64,000 bases of DNA from NCBI RefSeq assembly GCF_038396675.1, contig NC_088933.1, positions 20,111,001-20,175,000 of the forward strand, given 5' to 3'. Each line of letters starts with the position of its first letter. Within the stretch, counting starts at the first letter, position 1. The position numbers were made by a program, and so were the translations under genes. The stretch comes from Hydra vulgaris. Lineage: Eukaryota; Cnidaria; Hydrozoa; Anthoathecata; Hydridae. The notes below the pieces were generated by a model. The model saw nothing but the letters and a program-made list of their open reading frames with translations, did no database searches and had not been told where the DNA came from. Shown here one piece after another: positions 12,799 to 44,834 of the stretch.

Positions 12799-12902
12799 AC
12801 TCGACTCGATTATGGTATAATATATACTCGACTCGATATGGTATAATATATACTCGACTCGATATGGTATAATATATACTCGACTCGATTATGGTATAAT
12901 AT
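12799..12902. repeat. Four tandem copies of a 26-27-bp unit
   Basis: The unit actcgactcgatatggtata plus atatat starts at 12799, 12826, 12852 and 12878. The first and last copies carry an extra T (gattatgg). Copies are nearly identical, so the expansion is recent. Confidence 0.9.
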
Positions 12903-13535
12903 CGCGCATCACGTCAACAGATGACATCAATTTACGAAAAATTTGTGAAAAAAACAAGAATTATCACTCTAAAAGCGAAAACATGAAAAGATGTTTGGCT
13001 ATAAATAACATAAAAATTTCAAGATTAATTATTTTAACTTACTGTCACTAGTGTGAATAATAGTGCCCACACAGTTCGAAAACGCCCTGTCAAGGAATGT
13101 AATAGATTTGATCATAGCGTGCAGCATCAAAGTCACACTTTCTCAAAAAATATTTGTGACCACTTTAAGTTTTCAAAAAACACAAGGGTTTAACTGCCAT
13201 AGTATAGCATCGTGTCGTGTTTACAAACGAAACGCGACTAAAGCAGTTTGCAGCCACGCTTTAGTCCCCGAAACGTTGCACCTTCTATTAAGTAATGTCT
13301 AGCAATAATGATTATAAGTGCAATAGTTATGGTTGTGTTGATTTACGAGTTAATTTCTCATAAGACGTTTTGTCGCAACTAATGTTGCATGAAAATAAAG
13401 TTTGGACTATCTATAAAATTTTAACAAGTATGTTAAATTTCATAATTAGGGATGTACAAAATAGATTTGGTTTTGCACGAATCTGCTTTTTAAATGTTTT
13501 TGAATATCATCAAGTAATGAGGACAAATAATTTTT
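12903..13535. other. No gene recognised; one hairpin
   Basis: A perfect inverted repeat gactaaagc (13236-13244) / gctttagtc (13258-13266) with a 13-base loop is present. The small frames at 13063-13302 and 13370-13558 match nothing I recognise. The left terminus of the transposon described next may lie in the last 200 bp. Confidence 0.4.
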
Positions 13536-13916
13536 TCCACTCCGTTACCGTAACATAAATGTAACTACATCTGTGAATTATTATTATTTTTGTAACAAAT
13601 TCTATTTTTGTAATGAAATATACTGGGTACTATAACTACAGCCTACATGTTAAGTATATTAGCCAAATTTAATGACATAAAAAATTTAATCTATATGACA
13701 ATGTCTGCTCCGTTACTGACATTTGCTAATTATTTATTATTTAAAAGCAAAACAGTGTAAGTTACATTTTAAATTAAAGGGAAAATCTTAGTATACAAAT
13801 AAATTCTGTAAATTGTCTTTTTAAAAAAGGTAAAGCGTCTTTTAAAAAAAAAACTAACTCGACAAAAATCTTTTTCGGATTTAAATTGTACAAATACTGT
13901 CCGCTCCGTTACTGAA
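13536..13916 (-). repeat. Left subterminal motif array (3 copies)
   Basis: On the + strand CTCCGT cores occur at 13540-13545, 13708-13713 and 13904-13909. The reverse complements read tcagtaacggagcagaca for the second and ttcagtaacggagcggaca for the third. Spacings are 168 and 196 bp. The innermost copy ends 4 bp from the transposase stop codon. Confidence 0.8.
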
Positions 13917-13919
13917 TCA

Positions 13920-16035
13920 TTACCATACATCATTAATGTAAAGAAAGTCGTGGTCGCTCACAACATAATTTGCTTCAATCAACAAGATATTCAAATTTTC
14001 ATCGAAATTAACCAGATCAATGATATTGTTGCTTAAATGTTGAAATTGGAAATCATTGACATCCATTGCATTGGCCGAAGTAATACTTTCATCACTGTTA
14101 AAATTCTGCAATATTAAAAAGAAATTCACGGAAGTACTTAAAATAAATTTAATTATTATAGAAACAAACAAATTAGCAAAATAATAAAATACACAAATAT
14201 TTTTTTACCGTGCTAGTGTTTTTGGAAAACATATATCGCTTTAAATTGTAGCATGTGCAAACTGTAGCCCTCTTACAGAAGCAACTTATTCTCGATACAA
14301 AACATTAAATTTTCTGTCTGTGTGCAGCTGATGCAATTTCATATTGCCTGTAATGGCCTTTAATGTTTTGGAACATTTTGAGTCAAAAGAAGTAATTTTG
14401 GATCCCTCAATATAGTAAAACTTTATTAATGAATGTCCATTGTTAAGAAGATTATATAAACTTTCTGGATCTGGAAGGTCACAACCCATATTAAGCAATT
14501 GATCTGCCTGACGTTTCACAGATCGCATTTGGTGCTCCCTTTCCATGCCCACTTTCAAAAAAATTCCAACTGGCTAAATTAAATTTTAATTCGTAAATAA
14601 ATGTTGAAAATAAGAAGAAATTTTACTTATTCTTATTATCTAAATTTATATATTATGTGATTGGACCATCAGAAAAAAAATGAAGATCTGTAATTTGAGG
14701 GTTATTTATCTTGAGTTCAATTAGCACGGAATCCAGATGTGCCCATATAGAAGGAGGGTTGTGCCTCAAAGAGTCGGATATAGTTGTAAATGACTGATGT
14801 CCATCCGTTTTATAAATTACTCCTGTATGCAATGTAGCTTGTTTGTTACTTGCTCCAAAATGTAAAGATTGAATTGCAGCAAAATTCTTGCACACATAGT
14901 TCTCAGAAAAATCTATATGTATAACAGCTTCGTTCACATTAACTGTTTTTTTTAATTGTTTGTACATCTGAACTGGTGTCTTGTTATAAAAACAAGCTTG
15001 CATAGCTCGTTTTTAATTGATTCCCAGAATTTTAATTTAAGATCTTTAAGTGTTCCATGCTTCACACTTTTCCTGATAACATTTGTTGTTTTCTTTCTCC
15101 CATCTTTTCGTATTCCTGTTTTTCTTTTTCCAACTGGAACAAAACTATAATACTTTCATCTTTTAGCAATCCTTTTGCTTAAAATTCATCACGAGACTTA
15201 TAACAAATGTTACATTCTGAACATGCATTCTCTTCTATCAGTACTAAAACAAACTTGTTTCACTACTTCTTCAATATTTTTTTTCTTTTAAAATTCGCAG
15301 GTTAATAAGTTTATCACAAAGTAATTGTATGTTCTTGTGTTTTTTGCACAGACATGTATCTCTATCTTTAGCCGACGGTTTGCGGACAAAAAATGGGCGA
15401 TAACGAGTAAACGTTGTATATGAAATGTTGTTTCTCGTATATTCCGCGCTAAATTTTTCATAAAGGTTTATTAATAAATCGAGTAGTAGTCGCTTTTGTT
15501 TTTTATCTTTATTTTTTAACATCCTGCTTGTTTCATTTGTAAGAAAACCGTTTTCTACAGAAGAAGTAGATGATCGATGAGTGGTTGCAAGTGAATTTGC
15601 TTGTAAACCAGACAGGAAACTTTTAAGCCTTAACCAATTTTTTTTGTATTTTTGGGCTGAAAAATTAGCCGTTTCCAACTCGTCCATTAATGTTTGTATT
15701 TTTCTATAAGTCTTTGTTTTTCGGTAAGCAACCTTTGCTCTACCTCTTTGTTTGCGTTCGTTATTCCTACTCAACTCACGTTCCGGTGACTCTGATAACG
15801 ATGTTTCAATCTTTCTTTTTACAGCTCTAAATTTTGCTTTCTGGACGCGCCAATAGCGACAAACAACTCGTTTTTTTCTTTCTGATAATTCTGATATCAC
15901 TTTAACCTTCTTCTGCTCACGCCGCATATGCCAACGTTTGCGTTCTTTTCCACAAAATATGTCAGCATTTTTTTGTAATTGTCTGTCTCGAAACGCTTTC
16001 TGAATTTCAGCACGAGATTTCTTTGAAGTTTTCAT
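13920..16035 (-). pseudogene. Frameshifted multi-exon transposase, D-D-E type, unnamed family
   Basis: The first 254-aa frame (16035-15271) is basic, with a Lys/Arg-rich coiled N-terminus, then DRDTCLCKKHKNIQLLCDKL. After small frameshifts come CSECNICYKSRDEF (Cys pairs, about 15200) and GTLKDLKLKFWESIKN (about 15040). Next is IHIDFSENYVCKNFAAIQSL (first D codon 14911-14913) and LHFFSDGPIT (second D, 14668-14670), then a stop where a Gln codon is likely. After a predicted intron (14574-14626) comes WNFFESGHGKGAPNAI (E codon 14554-14556), SVKRQADQLLNMGCDLPDPE, and a CFCKRATVCTC cluster (about 14270). A second intron (14106-14218, GT..AG) precedes a 61-aa acidic last exon (14105-13920). I remember an unnamed invertebrate protein family with these landmarks. 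The D-D-E role is my inference. At least four frame disruptions suggest decay, or an uncorrected assembly. Confidence 0.7.
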
Positions 16036-16428
16036 TTTATATGCCTAGTTGTATTTCTTTTGGAAAAATAGTATAATAACTGTAATTGTTAATACACCAA
16101 AAGTTTATTTATTATTTATTTATTATTATTAAAATATATTTCAAGATTTACCTTTATTTTAAAAGCCAAACGTATTAGAGTCAAATATAAATAAAAAAAC
16201 AAACAATAAATGAAATCCTAATATTAAAATACTTACAAATTACTCTTACAATAACTTGAAAGTAAAAGAACGCAGCGTACATATGGTAATCATATTTAAC
16301 GCTGCAAAGTAATCGTATTTTTATCGCTGCAGTAAGTCCCTAATGGTTGACGTGTTTATTTAATGCAGAAAATAGCTTAGTTTAAAGCTTTTAATTTTTT
16401 TTATCTTCGTGATGTCCGTTATGTTGTT

Positions 16429-17192
16429 GTCAACTCCGTTGTTAAGAGAAAATCACGGAGTTGACAGTAACGGTGTAGACATAATTATACATAATCAATA
16501 ATACCTTATTATTACTCATTGGAAAACATCTTTAAAATCTTTTATTGCTATATTGTCCAAAAGATTTAAAGAGTACTAAAACACGCCATATAAAAATTTG
16601 TAATTTTACGGAATAAAAAAGCATAACGGAGTAGACTTCGAATAAGAATATCATTTTTTAAATAAGGTAATTAGGCTCTCATTTTAATATAAATAATGCT
16701 TGCAGCACGATATAACTTTAAATGTTAATAAATTCCATAGAACTGGACTTTTTTTCATTATTTTAATTAGTAAATAAGTAAAAACTACAAACCTGTGACT
16801 ATTTTAGAATGTAATAACGGAGTAGACAAAAAATGTGGGGACAACAAGTTTTTGACAAGAGCTACAACAGGATAAGGTGTAAATTATTACATGTATTAAA
16901 ATACAATATATTATATATTGTCTAAAGCACCAAATTATGTCCCCGATTAGCCTTAATACAAAAGAAAAAAAATTATTGAGTATAACAATATAGTCCTAGA
17001 TGCAGGACATCTACGGAGTGGACATTTTTGATTAACAATTGTGCACACAAAATTTTAAATTTTAGTTAGAAACATTAGATAAAATGCTAGTTTATATTAA
17101 CGATAAGTATTACTACCCACGGTGCTGTTTTTTATGCTACTTGTACAAGCGTTTTTATAGCTGTAGGACAAAATTTCAGTTACGGAGTTGAC
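16429..17192 (+). repeat. Right subterminal motif array (6-7 copies)
   Basis: ACGGAG/ACGGTG cores start at 16455, 16470, 16626, 16817, 17013 and 17182; an inverted copy (tgtcaactccgttgtta) is at 16429. The sequences cagtaacggtgtagaca, taacggagtagaca, ctacggagtggaca and cagttacggagttgac share one consensus. From the outside inward the spacings are 169, 196 and 191 bp, nearly mirroring the left array. Confidence 0.8.
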
Positions 17193-18593
17193 GGAATGAG
17201 AAAATAACTTTTACACCTTTTTAATCAGGATGAGACTGTCGTTTTTGGGAATTATTTGGAAGTTTTGAAGGACAAAATGTTTATCTGGTACATTTCTAAG
17301 AACTTAAAAATTCTAAAATTTTAAAATTTAGAGGATTTAGAAAATACCAAATCTAAAGTGCACTATATAGTTTGTAAAAAGGGTTAACTTAAAACGTGAA
17401 CGAAGTGAGCAAAGCACACAGGTTCAGAATTAAATAAAACGCAAATTAAAGTTTATTGCCGGGGTACCACTTTTTTTTAGATAAATTAGATACTTAATAG
17501 ATATTTTTTTTTTAGATAAGTACAAACTAATGCAATTGGGGAAATTGTAAATTATATCTTCAAACAATAACATAAATTTGGCTGTTGTTGTGAATGAAAA
17601 TAACAATGATGGTATAGCGAATGTGTTAGATAACTTGTCCACATTTTTAATTCAATAGCAAAAAATAGTTACAAAAGGAATAACAAAATTTTTTGTCTAC
17701 CAAAAAAATGACGAAAACCGATGATTTAAAAATTTACATTTTTGTCGTAAAGCTCCTAACGGGAAGTAAACCAACAAATCTTGATTAAATAAAATAAAGT
17801 AACTTAAGATAGATAAATAAAGCAAGTTTTTGTTGTAAATCTAACAGTAAGAATATAACAACAACAGTAACATTACTTCGAGTAACATTACTTCGAGTGA
17901 AAACTGCGACAAATGACTGGAGACACATGACATTAACTTTAAGAAAACAGAAAAGGATTGCAGAGCGCTATGATTTTTTGCTTAATATGGATAGATTTAA
18001 AGAAAAGACTTAGTGTCTATATTATTTGTCTTACTTAATCATTGGTTAATATCTTAACTGTTATTAAGAGAATTAATAATATAATTTTGATAACTTCTGA
18101 AAAGCGAAAGGGGTCTAAGTCATTTTTTTACATTTTGAGATAATCACAAAAAATCATTTCTTTTAAAGAAAAATTGTTAAAATCCGACATAAAGCAAATT
18201 CTGTTATCACTTAATATGTAAAAATAGAACATATTTGAACCTACTTTATGTTAAACTTTAATAATGACATTCCGTGAATCATCAGGTGATCATTCAATTG
18301 AATGACTAGGTGATTAGTGTCATAATTCATGAAATTATTATAAGATTCAAACGATTGGATTAGGACTTTTCATTGGAATAATCTATCTGTCATGCATATT
18401 CGTGGACAAAAATATATGGCAATATTTTTGCCGGGAGGCTGAATAAGCGCGAACTGTCATATGTGAGAACTAGCGTTTGTGCGAAATGCTATTTGCACTT
18501 ATATTAAAATTTGTAATTTTTCGGCGCACTTATGCCAATTTGCACTAATGCTAGTTTGCACTTATGCCAGTTTCTGTAACTGCTTTGCACTCA
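17193..18593. other. No gene recognised
   Basis: AT-rich. A 17-bp block (gtaacattacttcgagt) is duplicated at about 17867-17898, and a perfect palindrome cattcaattgaatg lies near 18291. The right end of the 13.5-17.2 kb transposon should fall in the first 250 bp. Confidence 0.4.
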
Positions 18594-18731
<138 letters not shown>

Positions 18732-18879
18732 TTGCAATGAAAAGGTTTATCTTCCGAAAAATAAGGTTATTTTATCAAATAATAATGCTGGTGAACAATT
18801 ACACTTAAAAACAACAAAGTTGTTTACTCGTCCTTAAAATAAAAAAAATATTGGGAATATAATAATAAAAATAGCAACA

Positions 18880-19610
18880 AAAATAATATTAAACAACAAA
18901 ATTAATAAATGGGAAACTAATTTTTAATGTGAAACGAGAATGTGCATAAATATATATTTATAATTAAAATAAAAAATACAACAAAAATACAAAGTCAAAC
19001 AAAGTTATAAAAAAAAAACTAGAAACTTAAACGTTTAAAAAACAAAACAACATAATTTAAACATAAAAGAAAACTTTAAAATTTGTGAAAATTAAAAAAA
19101 AAATCAAAAATCAAAAAAGTAAATAAAAAAACAAGAAACTAAAGACAATAAAAATAAAAAAATAAGCAAACATGCAATGAAGAAACAAAACAAAAAAACA
19201 TGAAATTAATTGAATTGAGTTTGAATAAAAAAACTTATTTAAAAAAAACCCGATAACAATTTGTAATAACTGTTACAAAGTAATAAATAACAAAATGAAA
19301 TAAATAACAACACAAGTGTTAAGGGTTATGATCTTATTTATTAGAACATATAAACAACATAAGGTGCAGGATAAGCGTCTAAAACCTGGGCACGAAAAAT
19401 TATAATTGAATTATGTTCATTGATATTTTTTGAAAAATTTAAACGATTGAAATATCATAATTTAATACAAATTATAATATAACAATTATTAAAAACATAA
19501 AAACAAAAATATTAAAATAAAAAATAGATTGATACAGATATACAAAAATTACTGCTGTGTTTTGTTAAAAAATAATACAGTTATCGTTAATTTTAAAAAA
19601 TTTCCAACGC
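18880..19610 (-). other. Probable 3' UTR/flank, duplicated at 61.6-62.4 kb
   Basis: A-rich sequence directly downstream (- strand) of the stop codon at 19611. Blocks such as acaacacaagtgttaag, atgatcttatttattagaac and aacgattgaaatatcat recur beside the paralogous exon at 62441, in the same order. This supports a duplicated transcription-unit end rather than an isolated exon. Confidence 0.55.
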
Positions 19611-39721
<20,111 letters not shown>

Positions 39722-40190
39722 CTAAAAAATTAAAAATAAATATTGAATATAAATACCAATACATTTATAATATAACATAAAAATTTCATGTAAAAACTAT
39801 TGATAAAAATTTTTTATTTTTAAAGAACAATACAAGACAGTTAAAAGAAAAAAATATTATGTTACTACTTAATTTATTACTGCTCTGCTCTTTAACAATA
39901 TTGAGCAGCTTTTTCGTAAACTCATTTCATTATACTAAATTTTAAATACTACACTCACATACAATTTTAAAATAAAGATAAAATTTATTAAACTATTATG
40001 CAAAAAATATTACCTATTGAATAAGTATCATAAATAAACCATATGCAAACTAAACAAACAATTGTTTTGTAGTACACCTATCAAATCAAAAATTGTAACA
40101 TAACAGAGTAAATGAAAAAAAAATGCAGGATTTATTTATTTATAAATAGCTGGATTTATTTATTTATAAATAGCACACACACACACATAC
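39722..40190. other. No exon recognised upstream of the first visible EGF exon
   Basis: AT-rich. A 30-bp block (gatttatttatttataaatagc) is duplicated near 40130 and 40151. The missing 5' exons of the EGF gene must lie further right. Confidence 0.5.
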
Positions 40191-40560
<370 letters not shown>

Positions 40561-40786
40561 CGCATCGGCCAAGTGCATGGTTTACTGGCGGCAAATCGTG
40601 TCGATTTTGTGATGGCATTTACTAATGGCCCGGCGTATGCATGTCTGACGGCAGAGTATTTGTTTTACTGCCATAAGTTGAATATATCGGGCCGAACCAA
40701 ACGCCAACAGTGAAACAGAATTTATAAACCGAAAGCACGGTAAATGGTATATCCCAACAATATTTTATTTTATTTACAGAAACTAA

Positions 40787-40972
40787 ATGGCTAATAGTGG
40801 AAAGTCTTATTCTACAAATAGAAGAAGAATTCTTGAAAAGGTTTCTACACGCCTTACAAATATATTCGATAATTCGCAAAGTAATGATATTTTGAGTGAA
40901 CGAAATTTAGCAAAATGTACAGCTGCTGCATGCTACATTTTAAATTTTTTAAATCTATTAAAGATTATATAA
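40787..40972 (+). CDS. Short ORF (61 aa), probably element-derived
   Basis: MANSGKSYSTNRRRILEKVS, then TRLTNIFDNSQSNDILSERN. A tttatttacag acceptor-like site lies at 40767-40777, just before the ATG context. I have the impression of similar N-termini in repeated cnidarian ORFs, but cannot name a family. The locally GC-richer 40560-40740 region in front could be its promoter/5' exon. Confidence 0.3.
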   Translation: MANSGKSYSTNRRRILEKVSTRLTNIFDNSQSNDILSERNLAKCTAAACYILNFLNLLKII

Positions 40973-41094
40973 AATATTATTCTGTTTTAAAAAATTTAAT
41001 CAAATTTGGATTCTCCATAAAATTTCGCAGCTTTTATTTATATCCCAAATTTTATAATACCATTTTTTTAAAAAAAGTCTGAAATTGACACACC

Positions 41095-41234
<140 letters not shown>

Positions 41235-41440
41235 TATACACATTTTTGTTATCATTAAGGTTTATTCAAATCGAGTGTTTTAATTGAAGTTAAAAAACTT
41301 ATTGGTTTACAAAAGAGTTTTATAGAAATAACTTAGTGAATAATGTGTTTTGGCTTTAACAGAAAATGCCCCCAAAAAATATATTTATATTTTTTTATAT
41401 AAGAAATTTCCTTAACATTTTATACAAAAATCCTACAATA

Positions 41441-41675
41441 GGCCGGGTGAATAAAAAAAAACAATTGCTGTTACTCAGTAATTGATCAGCTTTACGTGAA
41501 TAAAAATTTCAGCAATTTTGCATAATTTTGCTATTCGCGTAAAGCTGAGCAATTACTGAGTAAATTGCTTAATTTTATGTGAATAAAAATTTGTGTAAAA
41601 CTGCTGAAATTTTTATTCACGTAAAACTGACCTATTACTGAGTAGAAGTAATTGCTTTTTTTTATTCACCCAGCC
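41441..41675. mobile_element. 235-bp TA-type MITE, copy 2
   Basis: Left end ggccgggtgaataaaaaaaa, right end tttttttattcacccagcc; TA on both sides (41439-41440, 41676-41677). Same length and internal order as copy 1 at 5772-6006, with roughly 10% differences. TA target and TIRs suggest mobilisation by a Tc1/mariner or pogo transposase. Confidence 0.9.
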
Positions 41676-42560
41676 TATTATTTTTTAAAAGCATACAGCG
41701 TAAATTTGGACTTTCCATTTTATTATCAATAAGAAAAGTTGTATCGCGAAAAAAAAATATGTCGAAATCAAGATGGCGAAATCAAAATGACGAAAAAATT
41801 CGTTCCGCACGATTTTTTTCGTCTTGTGGAAAACAGTCTTTAGTTAAAGAAGACTTTAGTTAAAGAAGTTAAAGAAGACTAGAAAACAGACTTTTAGTTA
41901 AAGTAGACATTTTTCTTAATCATGCAGGAACCGTTTATATTTTGATATAAACGTATTTAATTAAATACATTTATCTCTAAGCATATAAGGTTCCCGCAAG
42001 ATATCTTACCGTTTGAAAAAGGTATACCATTGTAATTTTAATGGTTTAAAAAAGTGAGGGGGTATTGCTTGAAAATATTTATGAGTCATCAAACTGCCAA
42101 AAAAAATTTTAACTAGCGTTCAAAAATCAGCCATTACAAGAAATGGAGAGGTCTTAAGATTGAATGTTTAGATTTTGTATAATTCAATAATACCATTCTT
42201 TAATGGAAAAAAAAAACTTTGATGGGGATGGGAAGAGGAAGGCATCTTTGCATTATTGAAATAAAGTCAAAATGATGCTAAATCTGATGTTAATTGAACA
42301 TATATAATTATTTTTAAACATTATTTCTTTATTTACAGTTATTTAGTTTAGTTTATTAAGCATTTAGTTAATTATTTCTGAATTGCTCAGAACAGAGTAG
42401 TCTCTCTTAATGCTGACACCGGCCCGCCATTGTTTTTGTCCGTACAAAATTGTTTCGGATTAATATCAACTAGTCGACTCAAACTATGTTAAACAAACAT
42501 TGAGTTAAAATGTTTACATATCTACAATTGTAAAAACTGAAAAAAAAAATTCAGATTTAG
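41676..42560. other. No gene recognised
   Basis: Short repeats of gactttagttaaagaag at 41840-41910. Nothing else is identifiable. Confidence 0.5.
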
Positions 42561-44480
42561 CAATATTTTGTTGAACAATGCAATGTTTCTCCCCAAGTTT
42601 TTTTTTTTTTTTTGCAATAAAAGATTGGTAATTTGAAGTTATTAAAATTCTTTATTTTGAATTTGTTAATATAATTAATTATGCTCTGTAGTTCAAACTA
42701 AAGCAAGTACTGTCACCATTAAAAATTTAGTTGAAGACACAACTGATTTCGATTTTCAACCATAAGAAATTTTCCTTTTTTAAGAAAAGGTTGAAGGAGC
42801 TACATCTACTGTTAACAACTTAACAGAAGCGCTATACATTAGCCCTTTTCAGAATTAAAAGATATCTAATCTCAGAAATGGACACAAAATTTTTAGAATA
42901 TTTAAAAGAACTAATGTACAGCTTACAAAAAAGTTTACTGAAGCTGTTTCCCCATATCAGAGTGAAGATTTTATCGCAAATGTTTTTAATAAATTTTTGG
43001 AAACTTCAGACAATAAAACGATACCTTAAGATCTAAAAAAGTTAGTTGAAATTTGTGACGAATGCGACTCAATAGGTCAACTTATTGTTCTGTCAATATA
43101 TTGAGATATAGAGACTCTACAGTTCATAAAGTAGACATATAAAGACTCTATATGTCTACAGTTCAACATTTTGTTTAGTTAGTGAGCTGTCCAAATTTTA
43201 CAAATTTTAGTCTTTTACAAATCCAAAGGATTATTACAAAAAAAGCTATTACAAAACTATTTTCTAGTTCAACTGCAGTGTGACCTTAGTTCACTGTGCA
43301 ATGTTTGATTTGAGTGATTTTACCGACAAAAAATTGCAACAGATTTTAGTAGCACCTAATGATACGATTTGTTATGAGTGTGAAAGTTTAAGCGAATCCT
43401 TAGTTGAACTAAAAAGATTAGCATAAGATAGTTCAGCTGACGTGGATACTTTTTATGATATTGAAATTGCAAAAAAAAGTATCATTGATTATAAAAAACA
43501 TTTAATACGTGATTGTATACAGAAAAAATCCAAAGTTTATGTTTCTAAAATTTAAATAAAGTTTACGTTAAATTGTCAAATGAAAGTCCAATTTTTTAAA
43601 CATTTTTCAAACTATCTTTGAAAAAATCTTATTGGGTTGTCAGTGATGGTTACATGGTGAGCTGTATGAAATATGTCAAGAATCATTTGAAGTAGTTAAC
43701 TTTTCCTGATGATATAAAGTACAAAGACAGTGAAATCATTTGTGAAAGTCTAACATCATTTCCTTCAAAACAGCATAGAGACTATAAACTTGTAAAAATA
43801 AGAGGTACCAGAAATTCAAAATAGACTTCAAGCAACAATGCATTAAAATAAAAGACATAAATATAAACAAGCTTAAGTTTGGAATTTGCATAATGCTTGA
43901 AATAGTCATTTCTAAAGCATCAAAAAATCTTATCTTCGTCACTGGCTCAAACAATGACATATTAAGATAAAGAAAAACGTAATAACGTTTTGTTTTTTTA
44001 AATATACAAAATGCTAAACCTTTTGTAGTAGAGGTATTTCAACAATGCAAAATTACCCCCCAAGTTTTTTGTTTGTTTTTTTGCATTAAAAGAATGTTAT
44101 TATGGAGTAATAGAAAATCTGATTTTTTGAACTGATTTTTGAACGCAAAAAATTGATCGTGATTGAAGGATATCACTTATGAGCCAACAGCACTTTTGCC
44201 TGGTTTTCTCAGAAAATGGTTTTTAAGTCTGATAGAAACAAAAAATGCAGGATTACTTTGCTAATCTGCTGAGTAAAATAATAATGAAGGAAATGCAACT
44301 AGCCGTATGCGTAATTAAGGTTGATTAGTGAAACAGAAATGGTTTATGAATCTATCGCTAACCCTGACTAACGCTAGAAAGTGTGCTAAACTTCGTCAAG
44401 GGTAACGAAGACGAAGAAGACTTATTAGAAGACTTGTATTACAATAAATCAAATTCTTTTAACAAATAGTTTTTGATTTT
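42561..44480 (+). pseudogene. Decayed coding-like region of unknown origin
   Basis: The + strand at 43300-43555 is open apart from one stop and reads MFDLSDFTDKKLQQILVAPN, CYECESLSESLVELKRLA and KKSIIDYKKHLIRDCIQKK. Weaker fragments lie on both sides. A direct repeat (ccccaagtttttt...gca(a/t)taaaag) brackets it at about 42590 and 44058. A perfect hairpin gtagacatata / tatatgtctac is at 43131-43159. Probably a dead mobile element; family unknown. Confidence 0.35.
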
Positions 44481-44513
44481 TTTTGATAATCTAAAACACT
44501 TTTTTAAGGAGGC

Positions 44514-44705
44514 TTTTTTATTTATTAATTTTATTTAAGTGCTCTAAGAAGTCCTTACGGTCTTATCAGAGAGCACCGCGGATGAGAATTTAATTGGAAG
44601 TTCACGCCTCCCTTCCAAACCGATGTCGCAAAACTTTCCAGAGGTGGGGTTTGAAACCGGGATCCTTTGTTTCAGAGCATGGCGTACTTTATAACAGGCC
44701 TATTC
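44514..44705 (-). mobile_element. tRNA-derived SINE
   Basis: On the - strand the head contains a B-box-like cggtttcaaacccc preceded by atgctctgaaacaaaggatc. A GC-richer body (tgcgacatcggtttggaag, ctcatccgcggtgctctctg, aagaccgtaaggacttctta) follows, ending in an A/T-rich tail. This head-body-tail pattern is that of a SINE. Confidence 0.55.
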
Positions 44706-44834
44706 ACGTGCGGATGACGTCATAAACTGCAGAGAAACATTTTGTATTTCCTATATTCATTCTGTAACATAAGTCGAAGTGCTTGCTAAATTATTTAGTC
44801 AATTTTTAAATTTTTAGTTTATTTTGTAATAAAC

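Larger units (their letters stand above)
13536..17192 (-). mobile_element. Unclassified DNA transposon with DDE transposase and mirrored motif arrays
   Basis: A transposase gene (13920-16035, - strand) is bracketed by copies of a CAGTAACGGAG-type motif that face opposite ways on the two sides. The outermost copies found are at 13540 and 17187, so these coordinates are the minimum extent. True termini and target duplications were not resolved. The arrangement resembles subterminal transposase-binding sites. The superfamily is unknown to me. The copy appears inactive because of frameshifts in the transposase. Confidence 0.65.

Noticed and set aside
13063..13302. 79-aa ORF left of the transposon
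   Set aside because: No motif, no splice context, and it contains the 9-bp hairpin; probably chance.
43736..43960. Hydrophobic minus-strand ORF as a signal-peptide exon of the EGF gene
   Set aside because: It is antisense to decayed coding text, lacks a matching donor, and hydrophobicity is common in AT-rich frames.
44630..44700. Functional tRNA gene
   Set aside because: Only box-like motifs are present and no cloverleaf can be folded; a SINE head explains it better.
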